Of a stretch of 10,787 nucleotides of DNA, positions 1 to 9,161 are shown piece by piece. Both the position numbers and the translations under genes were made by a program. Position 1 is the stretch's first letter, and the number at the start of each line of letters is the position of its first letter. The DNA comes from JBHEMK01 sp046262635. GTDB lineage: Bacteria > Actinomycetota > Thermoleophilia > Gaiellales > Gaiellaceae. The notes beneath the pieces are model-generated. The model was not told where the DNA came from. It did not search any database and saw nothing but the letters and a program-made list of their open reading frames with translations. The stretch lies in assembly GCA_046262635.1 (NCBI GenBank), contig JBHEMK010000057.1, positions 1 through 10,787 of the forward strand. Direction: 5' to 3'.

Positions 1-690
1 ATCTCGTACGGGCTCGACTACAACGGGATCGTCGCCGCGCTCAAGGGCTCCGCCCACAGACAGATAGGCGTGGTGCCACCAGGGCTCTGGGGCCACTTCG
101 AACGCCTGCCGTCGCCGAACTTCAATCCGGCGAAGGCGAAGGCGCTGCTCAGCCAGGCGGGGTACGGCCCCGGCAAGAAGCAGCTGAACCTGGTCCTCAC
201 CCACGTCCAGGGCGACTCCGACGAGGAACTCGTCTCGACGCTGATCAAGTCCGAGCTCGCGCCGCTGAACATCAATCTCGACGTGCGGGCGATGCAGTGG
301 CCGGTGCAGTGGGCGAAAGGAAAGTCATCGAACCTCGCCCAGCGCCAGGACATCTTCCTCTTCTACTGGTGGCCCGACTACGCCGACCCGTACAGCTGGT
401 TCGTCAACATCTTCCACTCGGAGAAGCAACCGTACTTCAACCTCTCGTACTACTCGAACCCGAAGCTCGATGCCACCATGAGCGCGGCCGAGCGGGATGC
501 AGCGGCCAACCGCCCCCAGGCGGTCCGCCTCTACCGCCAGATCCAGACGAAGCTGCTCAGCGACGCCCCCGCGATCCCGCTGTACGTGCAGCAGTACCAG
601 CGAACGATGTTGAAGTCGGTCACGGGCTTCGTCGACAACCCCGCCTATCCGAACGTGACCTTCGTGTACAACCTCAGACCGACCGGGTGA
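1..690 (+). CDS. ABC transporter substrate-binding protein, family 5 (peptide/nickel/opine type), 3' part only
   Basis: This is the C-terminal 229 residues of an extracellular solute-binding protein; the gene starts left of the window, so signal peptide and lipobox cannot be seen. The frame is open from base 1 and stops with TGA at 688-690. Family features are the FNPAKAKALLSQAGY stretch (about residues 41-55 of the visible part), typical of SBP_bac_5 proteins; the later DPYSWF and YSNPKLDATM segments; and the terminal APAIPLYVQQYQ segment, where family members usually read 'P.ipLy'. Such proteins capture peptides or other small organic ligands outside the membrane and deliver them to a DppBC-type channel. 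The stop overlaps the next start by 4 bases (GTGA), placing it at the head of the visible operon. A GTG at 70 could be taken for a start but lies in conserved sequence. Substrate is unknown; the HyuAB genes downstream hint at an amide or cyclic-amide compound (inference). Confidence 0.93.
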   Translation: MSYGLDYNGIVAALKGSAHRQIGVVPPGLWGHFERLPSPNFNPAKAKALLSQAGYGPGKKQLNLVLTHVQGDSDEELVSTLIKSELAPLNINLDVRAMQWPVQWAKGKSSNLAQRQDIFLFYWWPDYADPYSWFVNIFHSEKQPYFNLSYYSNPKLDATMSAAERDAAANRPQAVRLYRQIQTKLLSDAPAIPLYVQQYQRTMLKSVTGFVDNPAYPNVTFVYNLRPTG

Positions 691-1703
691 CGCGGTTCGT
701 CGCCCACAGGGCGGCCCTCGGGCTGCTCGTCGTGGTGGGCGTCGTCGTCTTGACCTTCGTGATCGCCCGGGTGATCCCGGGCGATCCGGCCTCGAGCTGG
801 GTGGGGCCGCACTCCTCTGCGCAGCAGATCGCCCAGGCGCGCCACCTGCTCGGTCTCGACCGGCCGCTGCCGCTGCAGATCGTGAAGTACTTCCGCGGGA
901 TCGCGTCGGGGGACTGGGGCGTTTCGATTCATACGAAACAGCCGGTGCTCTCAGATCTCGGAACCCGCGCCCCCGCCTCGCTCGAGCTCGTCGGGGCAGG
1001 CATCGTCCTCGCGCTCGTGGTCGGCGTCCCGCTCGGGCTCCTCTCGGCGCACTGGGCGGGGCGCCTGCCCGACCTGCTCGTTCGCCTGCTCTCGGTTGTT
1101 GGCGTCTCGATGCCGGTCTTCTGGTTGGCGCTCGTCCTGCAGCTCTTCTTCTTCCAGAAGCTCCACCTGCTGCCGGTGTCGGGCCAGTACGACCCCGGGC
1201 TCGAGACAACCCGGCCGCTGCGAGCGCACACGCACATGGCTGCCGTCGACGCGCTCGTCGAGGGCAACTGGACCATGCTCAGGAGCGCGCTCTCGCACCT
1301 CGTGCTCCCCGCCGTCGTCGTCGCGGCGTACCCGCTCGGGGTGATTGCACGGATGGTGCGCGCATCGGTGCTGGAGACGCTCGGCGAGGATCACATCCGG
1401 ATGGTTCGAGCGCTCGGCTTCCCCGAGCGCTCGATCTTCGTCCGCTTCGCCCTGCGCCCCGCGCTCAACCCGGTGATCTCCGTGACGGCGCTCGTCTTCG
1501 CCTACTCGCTCGTCAACACCTTCCTCGTCGAGGCGATCTTCGACTGGAACGGGCTCGGCAGCTACGCCGCCGACTCGATCCAGGCGCTCGACACGCCGGC
1601 CGTGATCGGCGTGACGCTCTTCATCGCGCTCGTCTACGTCGGCGCCAACCTCGTCGTCGATCTGCTTCAGGCGCTCGCCGACCCGAGGATCCGGCTGCGG
1701 TGA
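687..1703 (+). CDS. ABC transporter permease, DppB/OppB type
   Basis: This 338-residue inner-membrane permease is of normal length for the DppB branch of the binding-protein-dependent transport family. The GTG start at 687 overlaps the previous stop and gives a classic N-terminus: a short basic lead (TRFVAHR), then a first membrane helix at about residues 8-28, followed by the DppB hallmark VIPGDPAS. Further hydrophobic segments lie near residues 100-130, 135-160, 205-225, 260-285 and 305-330. The cytoplasmic EAA-type loop that docks the ATPase is near residues 240-258 (ALGFPERSIFVRFALRPA). The reading frame stays open far upstream, to about 297, but that stretch overlaps the binding-protein gene and is not DppB-like. 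It should pair with the next gene to form the channel. No strong Shine-Dalgarno precedes the start, which suggests translational coupling. Confidence 0.95.
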   Translation: MTRFVAHRAALGLLVVVGVVVLTFVIARVIPGDPASSWVGPHSSAQQIAQARHLLGLDRPLPLQIVKYFRGIASGDWGVSIHTKQPVLSDLGTRAPASLELVGAGIVLALVVGVPLGLLSAHWAGRLPDLLVRLLSVVGVSMPVFWLALVLQLFFFQKLHLLPVSGQYDPGLETTRPLRAHTHMAAVDALVEGNWTMLRSALSHLVLPAVVVAAYPLGVIARMVRASVLETLGEDHIRMVRALGFPERSIFVRFALRPALNPVISVTALVFAYSLVNTFLVEAIFDWNGLGSYAADSIQALDTPAVIGVTLFIALVYVGANLVVDLLQALADPRIRLR

Positions 1704-2578
1704 GCGCGGCGCTGCCGATCGCTGCGCGGCGCGGAGACGCGCTGCGGCTGGCCGTGCGCGGCAACCCTCTGCTTGTCGCCGGGCTGCTGATCGCGGCCGT
1801 GCTCGTCACGATCGCGGCCTTCGCGCCGCTGATCGCGCCCTACCCGGGAGACGCCGGCAGCGCCACGCATCCGCTCGACTCCTTCCTGGCGCCGTCGTCC
1901 CGCCACTGGTTCGGCACCGACGACGTCGGCCGGGACGTGTTCAGCCGCGTGCTCTACGGCGCCCGCATCTCGCTCTCAATCGCCGCGGTCGTGATCCTCT
2001 GCTCGAGCATCGTCGGGATCCCGCTCGGGATCACGGCCGGCTACTTCGGCGGCATCGTCGACAACCTCCTGATGCGGGTGACCGACATCTTCCTGGCCTT
2101 CCCCGCGCTCCTGCTCGCCCTCGCGCTCGCCTCGGTGCTCACGCCCAGCGTCGGCAACGCGACGCTGGCGATCGCCGTCACCTGGTGGCCGTGGTACGCG
2201 CGGCTCGCCCGCGGCCAGGCCGCCTCGATCGCCGGCCGGCCGTACATCGAGAGCTGTCGCGCACTCGGGATCTCGCCGCTCCGCACCCTCTTCCGGCACG
2301 TGCTTCCGAACTCGGTCACGCCGGTGATCGTGCAGGCTTCGCTCGACGTCGGTGGCGTGATCCTGACGGCAGCCGCCTTGTCGTTTCTCGGCCTCGGCGC
2401 CCAGGATCCGACGCCCGAGTGGGGGCTGCTCGTGAGCGAAGGCGAGTCGTACTTCACAACCCAGTGGTGGCTCGTGACCTTCCCCGGAGCTGCGATCCTG
2501 ATCACGGCACTCGCCTTCAACCTCGTCGGCGACGGCCTGCGCGACCGGCTCGACCCGCGGCGGGTGATCCGCAGGTGA
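1700..2578 (+). CDS. ABC transporter permease, DppC/OppC type
   Basis: This 292-residue permease is the second half of the membrane channel. Helix 1 is at about residues 25-50. It is followed by the extracytoplasmic segment with the DppC signature HWFGTDDVGRDVFSR (about residues 69-84), matching the family pattern 'H.lGTDdlGRDv.sR'. The transmembrane core begins with ARISLSIAAVV, and the EAA-type ATPase-docking loop is CRALGISPLRTLFRHVLPN near residues 186-206. The C-terminus carries the usual ALSFLGLG, then a last helix and a GDGLRDRLDPR tail typical of the family. The GTG start overlaps the dppB-like stop by 4 bases (GTGA), and the stop overlaps the next start the same way. A weak purine stretch (GAGGA, about 1685-1689) precedes it. 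Identification of the family is firm; the transported compound is not known. Confidence 0.95.
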   Translation: MSAALPIAARRGDALRLAVRGNPLLVAGLLIAAVLVTIAAFAPLIAPYPGDAGSATHPLDSFLAPSSRHWFGTDDVGRDVFSRVLYGARISLSIAAVVILCSSIVGIPLGITAGYFGGIVDNLLMRVTDIFLAFPALLLALALASVLTPSVGNATLAIAVTWWPWYARLARGQAASIAGRPYIESCRALGISPLRTLFRHVLPNSVTPVIVQASLDVGGVILTAAALSFLGLGAQDPTPEWGLLVSEGESYFTTQWWLVTFPGAAILITALAFNLVGDGLRDRLDPRRVIRR

Positions 2579-3344
2579 GGCTCGCCCTGCGCGACCTCGA
2601 GATCCGCTTCGGCGATCGCCGCGTCGTCACAATCGAGGAGCTCGACCTCGCCGGTGAGGAGATCCTCGGGCTGGTCGGCGAGAGCGGCTCGGGCAAGTCG
2701 ATGACGGCGCTGGCCGTGCTCGGTCTGGCCGAAGCCGCCGGCGCGAGCGTCGGTGGCAGCATCCGCTTCGACGGGCTGGAGCTGGTAGGCCTGTCCGGCC
2801 CTGCGCTCCGGCGGGTGCGGGGGGCGCGGATCGCGATGATCTTCCAGAACCCGGTTTCGGCCTTCAACCCGGTCTTCCGGGTCGGTGAGATCTTCCTGCG
2901 CACGCTGCGGCTGCACGGCCTCGGGCGCGGCGACGCGCTCGAGCGGGCGCGGGCCGGGCTGCGCGAGGTGCTGCTCACACCCGACCTGCTCGAGCGCTAC
3001 CCGCACCAGCTCTCGGGCGGCCAGGCCCAGCGCGTCGCGATCGCGCTCGCGGTGGCGCTGCGCTCCGAGCTGCTGCTCGCCGACGAGCCGACGAGTGCGC
3101 TCGACGTGACCGTGCAGGCGGAGATTCTCGAACTCCTGCGCGGCCTCCGTGACCGCGACGGGATCACGATCCTGATGATCAGCCACGATCTCGCCGTGAT
3201 CGGACAGCTCTCCGACCGCGTCGCGGTGATGCGCGACGGCCGGATTGTCGAATCGGGGCGGACCGCGTCAGTCCTGCGCAGCCCGCGCGAGCCCTATACC
3301 CGGGAGCTCGTTGCTGCCGTGCCCCGGATCGGGGCTGCGGCCTG

Positions 3345-3345
<1 letters not shown>
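2575..3345 (+). CDS. ABC transporter ATP-binding protein, DppD type, short form
   Basis: This 256-residue cytoplasmic ATPase powers the transporter. Every nucleotide-binding element is present: Walker A GESGSGKS (35-42), a Q-loop in the IFQNPVSAFNP segment, the ABC signature LSGGQAQR (146-153), Walker B ending in D170-E171 within ADEPTSALDV, and the switch histidine H204 in ISHDLAV. The GTG at 2575 is chosen because it overlaps the DppC stop (GTGA) and begins a normal ABC N-terminus; the frame is open further upstream only as an overlap. It is shorter than typical DppD/OppD proteins (about 320 residues or more): it stops soon after the SPREPYTRELVAAVP stretch and lacks the C-terminal oligopeptide-transporter domain with its cysteines, which the partner ATPase does carry. 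The catalytic core is complete, so this looks like a natural short form rather than a broken gene. Confidence 0.94.
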
Positions 3346-4321
<976 letters not shown>

Positions 4322-4322
<1 letters not shown>

Positions 4323-6313
4323 TGGCGAGCCGGATCGGCGTCGACGTCGGCGGCACCTTCACCGACCTGATCACCTACGACGATGCGACGGGGGAGGCGC
4401 GCGTCGTCAAGGAGCCGACGACGCCATGGGCCCCCGAGGAGGGCGTGGACGAAGCGATCAGGCGTGGCGTACCCGAACAGCTCCTGCGGGCGGCGGCCTT
4501 CTTCCTGCACGGGACGACGGTGGGGCTCAACGCGCTGCTCGAGCGGCGCGGAGGCGCCGTCGGCCTGCTTGCGACCGACGGCTTCCGCGACGTCCTCGAG
4601 ATCGGCCGCGGCGATCGGGCCGACCCTTACGACCTCTTCTGGCACCGGCCGGAACCGCTCGTTCCGCGCGAGCTTCGCCTGCCGGTCACCGAGCGCATGC
4701 TCGCCGACGGGTCGGTGCTCACGCCGCTCGAGCCGGACGACGTGCGGCGCGGGCTCCAGGTCTTCGGCGCAGCCGGTGTCGCCTCGATCGCGGTCGCCTT
4801 TCTGAACGCGTACGCGAACCCGGCGCACGAGAACGAGGCGGCTCGGATCCTGCGTGAGCTCGGCTTCGACGGCGAACTCGCGCTCTCGCACGAGATCTCC
4901 GGCGAGTACCGCGAGTACGAGCGCACCTCGACGACGGTCCTCGACGCATTCGTGCGGCCGAGCGTCCGCGCCTATCTCGAGCGGTTGGAGACTCGCCTGC
5001 GGGAGCTCGGCTTCGGCGGTGATGCACTCGTCACCCGCTCGGGCGGAGGTGCGATCAGCTTCGGCGAGGCACGGGCACGGCCGTTCGAGACGATCCTCTC
5101 CGGGCCGGTGGCAGGCGCTCAGGGCGCGGCCGCGCTCGCGCGCGAGTTGGGGGTCGGCGAGGCGATCTCGGCGGACGTCGGCGGCACGAGCTTCGACACC
5201 TGCCTGATCGTCGACGGTCGCCCCCAGCTGCTCTACGAAGGCACGGTCGTCGGGCTGCCCGTGCAGACCTCGTGGGTCGACGTCCGCTCGATCGGCGCCG
5301 GCGGAGGCTCGATCGCCTCCGTCGACCTGGGCGGCCTCCTGCGGGTCGGCCCTCGCAGCGCCGGCGCGCGGCCCGGGCCGGCCTGCTACGGGCGCGGCGG
5401 CGTCGAGCCCACCGTGACCGATGCAGCGCTGACGCTCGGGATGCTCGGCCCGGGCGAGCTCGCCGGCGGCATCGCCCTCGACCGCGGCCCCGCGCTGGAC
5501 GCGCTCACGCAGCTTCGGCTCGGTTCCGCCGAGGAGGCTGCCCGCGGCGTGATCACGATCGCCGCCGCGAGCATGGCCGACGCGATCCGCGAGATCACCG
5601 TCGAACAGGGGCGCGACCCTCGCGACGCGGTCCTGGTCGCCTTCGGCGGGGCCGGGCCGCTGTTTGCGACGTTGCTCGCGACCGAGCTCGACGTGGCGCG
5701 GGTCGTCGTGCCGCGCCACGCCGGAAACTTCTCCGCCTGGGGGCTGCTCGGGGCCGACCTCACACGCGAGCAGGCCGCCACCCGGATCATCCGGCTCTCC
5801 GAGGATGGGCTCGCCGGCGCCCGCGAGCAGCTGGACGGGCTCTTCGCTCGGCTGGAGGCGCGCAGCGGAAACGGCGCTGCCCGCGAGGCGCGGCTCGATC
5901 TCCGCTACGTCGGCCAGGAGCACACGCTGACCGTGTCGCTGCCGGCGGCCGCCGGCGCCGGCGAGCTGCGCGAGCTCTTCGACCAGGAGTACGACCGCAC
6001 GTTCGGACACGCCATGGACGAGGAGGTCGAGATCGTCTCGCTGCGCGCGACGCTGACGACTCCGCTGCCGGCACGGAACGAACGAGTCACGGCGGCGCAG
6101 GCCGGCGGCCGCCGGGCGGCGATCGAGGCGTGGTCGTTCACGCGGAGCGAGACGCTGCGCTTCGCGGTTTCCCACCGCGACGAGCTCGCGCCGGGCGCGG
6201 AGCTCGCCGGTCCCGCGATCCTGCTCGAGGACACGGCGACGACCTATCTCGACGCCGGCTTCGTCGCACGCGCGCACGAGTCCGGCCCGCTGTTCCTGGA
6301 GGAGTACCGGTGA
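4322..6313 (+). CDS. hyuA: Hydantoinase/oxoprolinase family protein, HyuA-type ATP-binding subunit
   Basis: This 663-residue protein belongs to the hydantoinase A / 5-oxoprolinase / acetone carboxylase beta superfamily, which uses ATP to activate the carbonyl of cyclic amides, or ketones in the carboxylases. The N-terminal actin-like fold opens with the phosphate loop DVGGTFTD (8-15), with FLHGTTVGLNALLERRG following. SHEISGEYREYERTSTTVLD (about 191-210) is a strong family block. The hydantoinase A domain holds SGPVAGAQGA and the second phosphate motif DVGGTSFD (285-292), then a GAGGGSIA turn, GARPGPACYGRGG and AFGGAGPL. The C-terminal part from about residue 490 matches the usual third domain. 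Its start overlaps the ATPase stop (TGATG), and its stop overlaps hyuB (GTGA). Role in N-methylhydantoin, 5-oxoproline, other lactam hydrolysis or carboxylation cannot be told from motifs alone; two separate subunits and the adjacent importer favour catabolism of an imported compound (inference). Confidence 0.93.
6298..6304 (+). promoter_or_regulatory. Shine-Dalgarno site of the HyuB gene
   Basis: GGAGGAG lies inside the last codons of hyuA, 5 bases before the GTG at 6310. It decides the HyuB start: another in-frame GTG at 6358, nearer the first conserved block, has no such purine tract. This is the clearest ribosome site in the first gene cluster. Confidence 0.75.
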
Positions 6314-8022
6314 GCGAGCTCGTCGTCACACGGGCGGGCGCGGGCTCCGCGAGCGGCGTGCACGACGCCGACCCCGTCACCACCGAGGTCATCCGCCACG
6401 GCCTCAACTCGGCGGCGAACCAGATGAAGCGGGCGCTGATCCGAACCGCCTTCTCGCCGGTGATCTACGAGGTGCTCGACTTCGCCGTCGCGATCTACGA
6501 CCGCCGTGTGCGGCTGCTCGCACAGGCTCCGAGCCTGCCGACGTTCATGGGCACGATGAGCTTCTGCGTCGAGGCCGCGGTCGAGGCGGTCGGCGGCGAG
6601 GAGGCGCTCGAGCCGGGCGACATCGTCCTTTACAACGTCCCCTACGGCACCGGCTCGCACGCACAGGACGCGGCGGTCGTGATGCCGGTCTTCCTCGGCG
6701 ACGGGCTGATCGGCTACACGACGATCAAGGGCCACTGGCTCGACATCGGCGCAAAGGACCCGTATTCGACGGACACGGTCGACGTCTTCCAGGAGGGAAC
6801 GATCTTCCCCGGCGTGAAGCTGGTCTCGCGCGGCGAGCTCGTCTCGGACATCTTCCGCATGGCGACCGCGAACTCGCGCGTGCCGAAAATGGTCGCCGGG
6901 GACATCAACGCGGAGATCGTCGGCGTGCGCACCGGCGCCGCCGGCCTCCTGCGCGTCGTCCGGCGCTACGGGCCCGACGTCTTCGCCGAGGCGACCGAGC
7001 GGATGTTCGACCACGGCGAGGCGGTCGTCCGCAGCTATTTCGAGCGCATCCCGGACGGGCGCTACGTCGGCCACGGCGAGATGGACGACAACGGCGTGAC
7101 CCGCACGCCGATCCCGTTCGACGTCACCGTCGAGGTCGCCGGCTCACAGGTGCGCGTCGACTTCTCGCAGGCGCCGGGCGAACAGGAGGGGCCCGTCAAC
7201 TGCCCGCTTCCTTCGACCGTCTCCGCCAGCCGTGTTGCGATCTCGATGCTCGCCGGGGCGGGCGAGCCGCCGAACGAAGGCCACTTCCGCCCGCTGGAGG
7301 TCGTCACCCGTCCCGGCACGCTCTTTCACGCGCTGCCGCCCGCACCGTGCTACCTCTACGGCTGGGCAAGTGACCAGGCGATGGAAGTGATCTACGGCGC
7401 GATCGCCCAGGCGATGCCGGCGGCCGTGCCCGCCTGCAGCGGCGGCGACATCTGCGCCCTCGTCTGGTGGGGACGCCGGGCCGGCAGTGGCGAGTCGTGG
7501 ACCGACGGCTCCCCGTACCCGACCGGCCAGGGTGGGCACGCGCGCGGAGACGGCACCCACAGCCTCATCCACATCTCGGAGAGCGCCACTCGCTTCCCCC
7601 CGACGGAGGTCTGGGAGGCGAAGAACCCCTCGCTGCTCGAGCGCCTGGAGCTCGCGCCCGACTCCTGCGGCCCCGGCCGCCACCGCGGCGGACTGGGCGT
7701 CGACATCTTCTTCCGTGCGCTCGAAGACTGCTGGCTGACCTCGACGGTCGAGCGTCAGCACAACGCCCCCTGGGGCCTCGCCGGGGGCGGGGAGGCGCGG
7801 CCGAACTCCGTGCGGCTCGCCCTCCCGGACGGCAGCGCGCGGGCACTCGGCAAGGAGACGCGCGTCCGCGTGCCGGCAGGTGCGCGCGTCGAGCTCCGCA
7901 CCGGCGGCGGCGGCGGCCACGGCCCGCCGGCCGAGCGCGCCCCCGAGGGCGTCCGCCGCGACCTGCGTGACGGTTACATCACCGAGAGCTACGCACACCG
8001 GCACTATCCGCATGCCCTCTAG
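6310..8022 (+). CDS. hyuB: Hydantoinase/oxoprolinase family protein, HyuB-type subunit
   Basis: This 570-residue protein is the catalytic partner of HyuA (hydantoinase B / oxoprolinase). The conserved region begins at DPVTTEVIRHGLNSAANQMK (from about residue 21), then EVLDFAVAIYD, GDIVLYNVPYGTGSHAQD, and KGHWLDIG followed by DVFQEGTIFPGVKL. D57, H117, D120 and H142 lie where related enzymes place metal ligands, by position only. Later family blocks are RIPDGRY, QEGPVNCP, SGGDICALVWWG, the glycine-rich GQGGHARGDG, and near the end GGLGVDIFFRALED and GGGGGHGPP. Length is normal. The GTG start is supported by a GGAGGAG site and the GTGA overlap. The reading frame is open about 1 kb upstream inside hyuA, but that part is arginine-rich shadow. 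It should act in the cytoplasm as a HyuA-HyuB complex. It is the last gene of the cluster, with about 0.5 kb of unassigned DNA after it. Confidence 0.94.
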   Translation: MSELVVTRAGAGSASGVHDADPVTTEVIRHGLNSAANQMKRALIRTAFSPVIYEVLDFAVAIYDRRVRLLAQAPSLPTFMGTMSFCVEAAVEAVGGEEALEPGDIVLYNVPYGTGSHAQDAAVVMPVFLGDGLIGYTTIKGHWLDIGAKDPYSTDTVDVFQEGTIFPGVKLVSRGELVSDIFRMATANSRVPKMVAGDINAEIVGVRTGAAGLLRVVRRYGPDVFAEATERMFDHGEAVVRSYFERIPDGRYVGHGEMDDNGVTRTPIPFDVTVEVAGSQVRVDFSQAPGEQEGPVNCPLPSTVSASRVAISMLAGAGEPPNEGHFRPLEVVTRPGTLFHALPPAPCYLYGWASDQAMEVIYGAIAQAMPAAVPACSGGDICALVWWGRRAGSGESWTDGSPYPTGQGGHARGDGTHSLIHISESATRFPPTEVWEAKNPSLLERLELAPDSCGPGRHRGGLGVDIFFRALEDCWLTSTVERQHNAPWGLAGGGEARPNSVRLALPDGSARALGKETRVRVPAGARVELRTGGGGGHGPPAERAPEGVRRDLRDGYITESYAHRHYPHAL

Positions 8023-8528
8023 GCTCCCCTCCCAGGCGCGTGGTCCCTTCCGATCCGCCTCGGCGCCGGGGCGTTGCGGGCCCGCCGCGACTCCAAGCAG
8101 GTCGGACGGTGACAGTCCCCAGAGACGCCCGGCTGGGCGGCGCTCGAGGCGGCTGCCCGTCGCCCGGCTGCCGGTGGAGATGGTTTTGTGGCGGCGGCCG
8201 ACGGCGTCGGCGAGCAGGCCGTGGAAGTGGGCCGACCGATCCCGGCGCGAGTCCGGGCGGCCCGGAGGACCGCCCCTCGGCGGGGTTGGCAGCGAACTCG
8301 CGATCGAGGCGAGAAAATCCTCGCCGGCGTCGAACGCGAGCGGCGCCCGGTTCGCTACCGGCGGCCGCCCGCCGCCTCGCGGTCTGCCAGGCGGCGCCCG
8401 GCACCACGCCCCGCGTCGTCTCGATGCTCTGCGAGGGCAGATCGGGATCTCCCTCGGGCAATCGGCTCCACCCCGGCCGGCCCCGGGGGCACCGCGACCG
8501 CGGCCGCCCGGTCGGTAGCGTCCAGCCG
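8023..8528. other. Unassigned 506-base gap with many hairpins, between the hyu cluster and the moaD-moaE gene
   Basis: No confident gene is seen here. The DNA stays GC-rich, so frames are open by chance on both strands, with arginine- and proline-rich translations. Inverted repeats seen directly: 8255-8275 (GGGCGG stem, one mismatch, GGA loop), 8308-8325 (GGCGAG stem, loop AAAATC), 8359-8374 (CGGCGG stem), 8432-8456 (10 base pairs with one bulge), 8471-8488 (CCCCGG stem) and 8495-8514 (CGACCG stem). An 11-base direct repeat GCGGCGCCCGG occurs at 8340-8350 and 8391-8401. A 10-base palindrome GCGGGCCCGC is at 8076-8085. The gap is long for a region where all other genes overlap, so it probably holds the end of one transcript and the promoter or leader of the next. 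No clear -10/-35 boxes or T-rich terminator were found. A weak 114-codon frame (8188-8532, +) is discussed under findings. Confidence 0.6.
8432..8456 (+). other. Strong bulged hairpin upstream of the moaD-moaE gene
   Basis: The left arm CGAGGG (8432-8437), bulged C (8438) and AGAT (8439-8442) pair with ATCT (8447-8450) and CCCTCG (8451-8456) around a CGGG loop. This gives 10 base pairs with one bulge. It ends 72 bases before the GTG of the fusion gene. No T tract follows, so it is not a standard intrinsic terminator; a leader element, part of a structured RNA, or chance in GC-rich DNA are all possible. Confidence 0.4.
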
Positions 8529-9161
8529 GTGAATGTCACCGTGAAGCTCTTCGCCGGCCTGCGAGAGCGCGCCGGCTGGTCGGAACGGGAGGTTGGCGGC
8601 GTGGCGCAGGTCGCGGATGTCTGGCCGGCGCTCGGGCTCGGCGAGGAGCCGCCGGGGCTGATGGTCGCGGTCAACCGCACGTACGCGGGCCGGGAGGATC
8701 ATCTCAGCGACGGCGACGAGGTCGCCTTCATCCCCCCCGTCTCCGGCGGCGACCTGCGGCTCAGCGAGGAGCCGCTCGACCTGCTCGCGGCCGTGCGGGA
8801 GGTCGAGTCCGACGAGGCCGGGGCGATCGCAACGTTCGTCGGCACGACCCGCGTGTCCTCGCGCGGACGAACGGTGCTCCACCTCGACTACGAGGCCTAC
8901 CCGGAGATGGCCGAGCAGCTGATGTCCGGCTTGGCCGGGCTGCTGAAGGCGAGGCACGAGCTGACCGAGATCGCCATCCACCACCGCGTCGGCCGGGTCT
9001 CGATCGGCGAGCCGAGCGTCGTGATCGCCGTCTCCGCCCCCCACCGTGCGGCCGCGCTCGAGGCCTGTCGCGAGGCGATCGACACGCTCAAGGAGACGAT
9101 TCCGCTCTGGAAGAAAGAGGTGTACGAGGGCGGCGAAGAATGGATAGGAAGGGGATCATGA
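8529..9161 (+). CDS. Molybdopterin synthase, MoaD-MoaE fusion in one chain
   Basis: This 210-residue protein makes molybdopterin from cyclic pyranopterin monophosphate, a cytoplasmic step of molybdenum cofactor synthesis. Residues 1-74 are a MoaD ubiquitin-like domain (NVTVKLFAGLRERAG start, VNRTYAG, then DGDEVAFIPPVSGG). The tail Gly73-Gly74, whose carboxyl end must be free to carry sulfur as thiocarboxylate, is followed directly by MoaE (75-210). MoaE shows FVGTTR, LDYEAYPEMA, HHRVGRVSIGE and the DTLKETIPLWKKE block. K188 and K195 have the same spacing as the two active-site lysines of E. coli MoaE (119 and 126). The GTG at 8529 gives an exact MoaD N-terminus; the frame is open far upstream (to 8040), but that part is not protein-like. 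No good ribosome site is visible. The fusion layout resembles mycobacterial MoaX. The stop overlaps the next ATG (ATGA). Confidence 0.93.
   Translation: MNVTVKLFAGLRERAGWSEREVGGVAQVADVWPALGLGEEPPGLMVAVNRTYAGREDHLSDGDEVAFIPPVSGGDLRLSEEPLDLLAAVREVESDEAGAIATFVGTTRVSSRGRTVLHLDYEAYPEMAEQLMSGLAGLLKARHELTEIAIHHRVGRVSIGEPSVVIAVSAPHRAAALEACREAIDTLKETIPLWKKEVYEGGEEWIGRGS
9146..9154 (+). promoter_or_regulatory. Shine-Dalgarno site of the M50-type protease gene
   Basis: AGGAAGGGG lies in the last codons of the moaD-moaE gene. It sits 3 bases before the ATG at 9158 (6 bases if AGGAAG is taken as the pairing core). It favours this start over the in-frame ATG at 9140, which lies upstream of the purine tract. 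Confidence 0.7.

Noticed and set aside
297..686. N-terminal extension of the DppB-type permease
   Set aside because: It overlaps the binding-protein gene in another frame and is not hydrophobic or DppB-like. GTG 687 gives the standard N-terminus.
2185..2574. N-terminal extension of the first ATPase
   Set aside because: It overlaps the DppC-type gene and is arginine/proline-rich. GTG 2575 puts Walker A at the usual distance from the start.
5272..6309. Upstream extension of HyuB giving a 916-residue protein
   Set aside because: The extra part is an arginine-rich shadow of hyuA in another frame. The GTG at 6310 has a strong ribosome site and the usual GTGA overlap.
8040..8528. N-terminal extension of MoaD-MoaE into the gap
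   Set aside because: MoaD proteins begin at the point matched by GTG 8529; the upstream translation is arginine/proline-rich with no domain.
8023..8528. RNase P RNA, tmRNA, SRP RNA or tRNA in the gap
   Set aside because: I looked by eye for the conserved core strings (for example the GAGGAAAGUCC-like element and the T-loop GGTTCGA pattern) on both strands and did not find a credible match.
7979..8680. Minus-strand open frame across the gap
   Set aside because: It runs through two real genes on the other strand and has a repetitive R/P/S-rich product. A decayed gene cannot be excluded, but nothing recognisable supports one.
9140..9157. ATG at 9140 as start of the M50 protease
   Set aside because: The purine-rich ribosome site AGGAAGGGG lies downstream of it and fits the ATG at 9158, which also gives the ATGA overlap.
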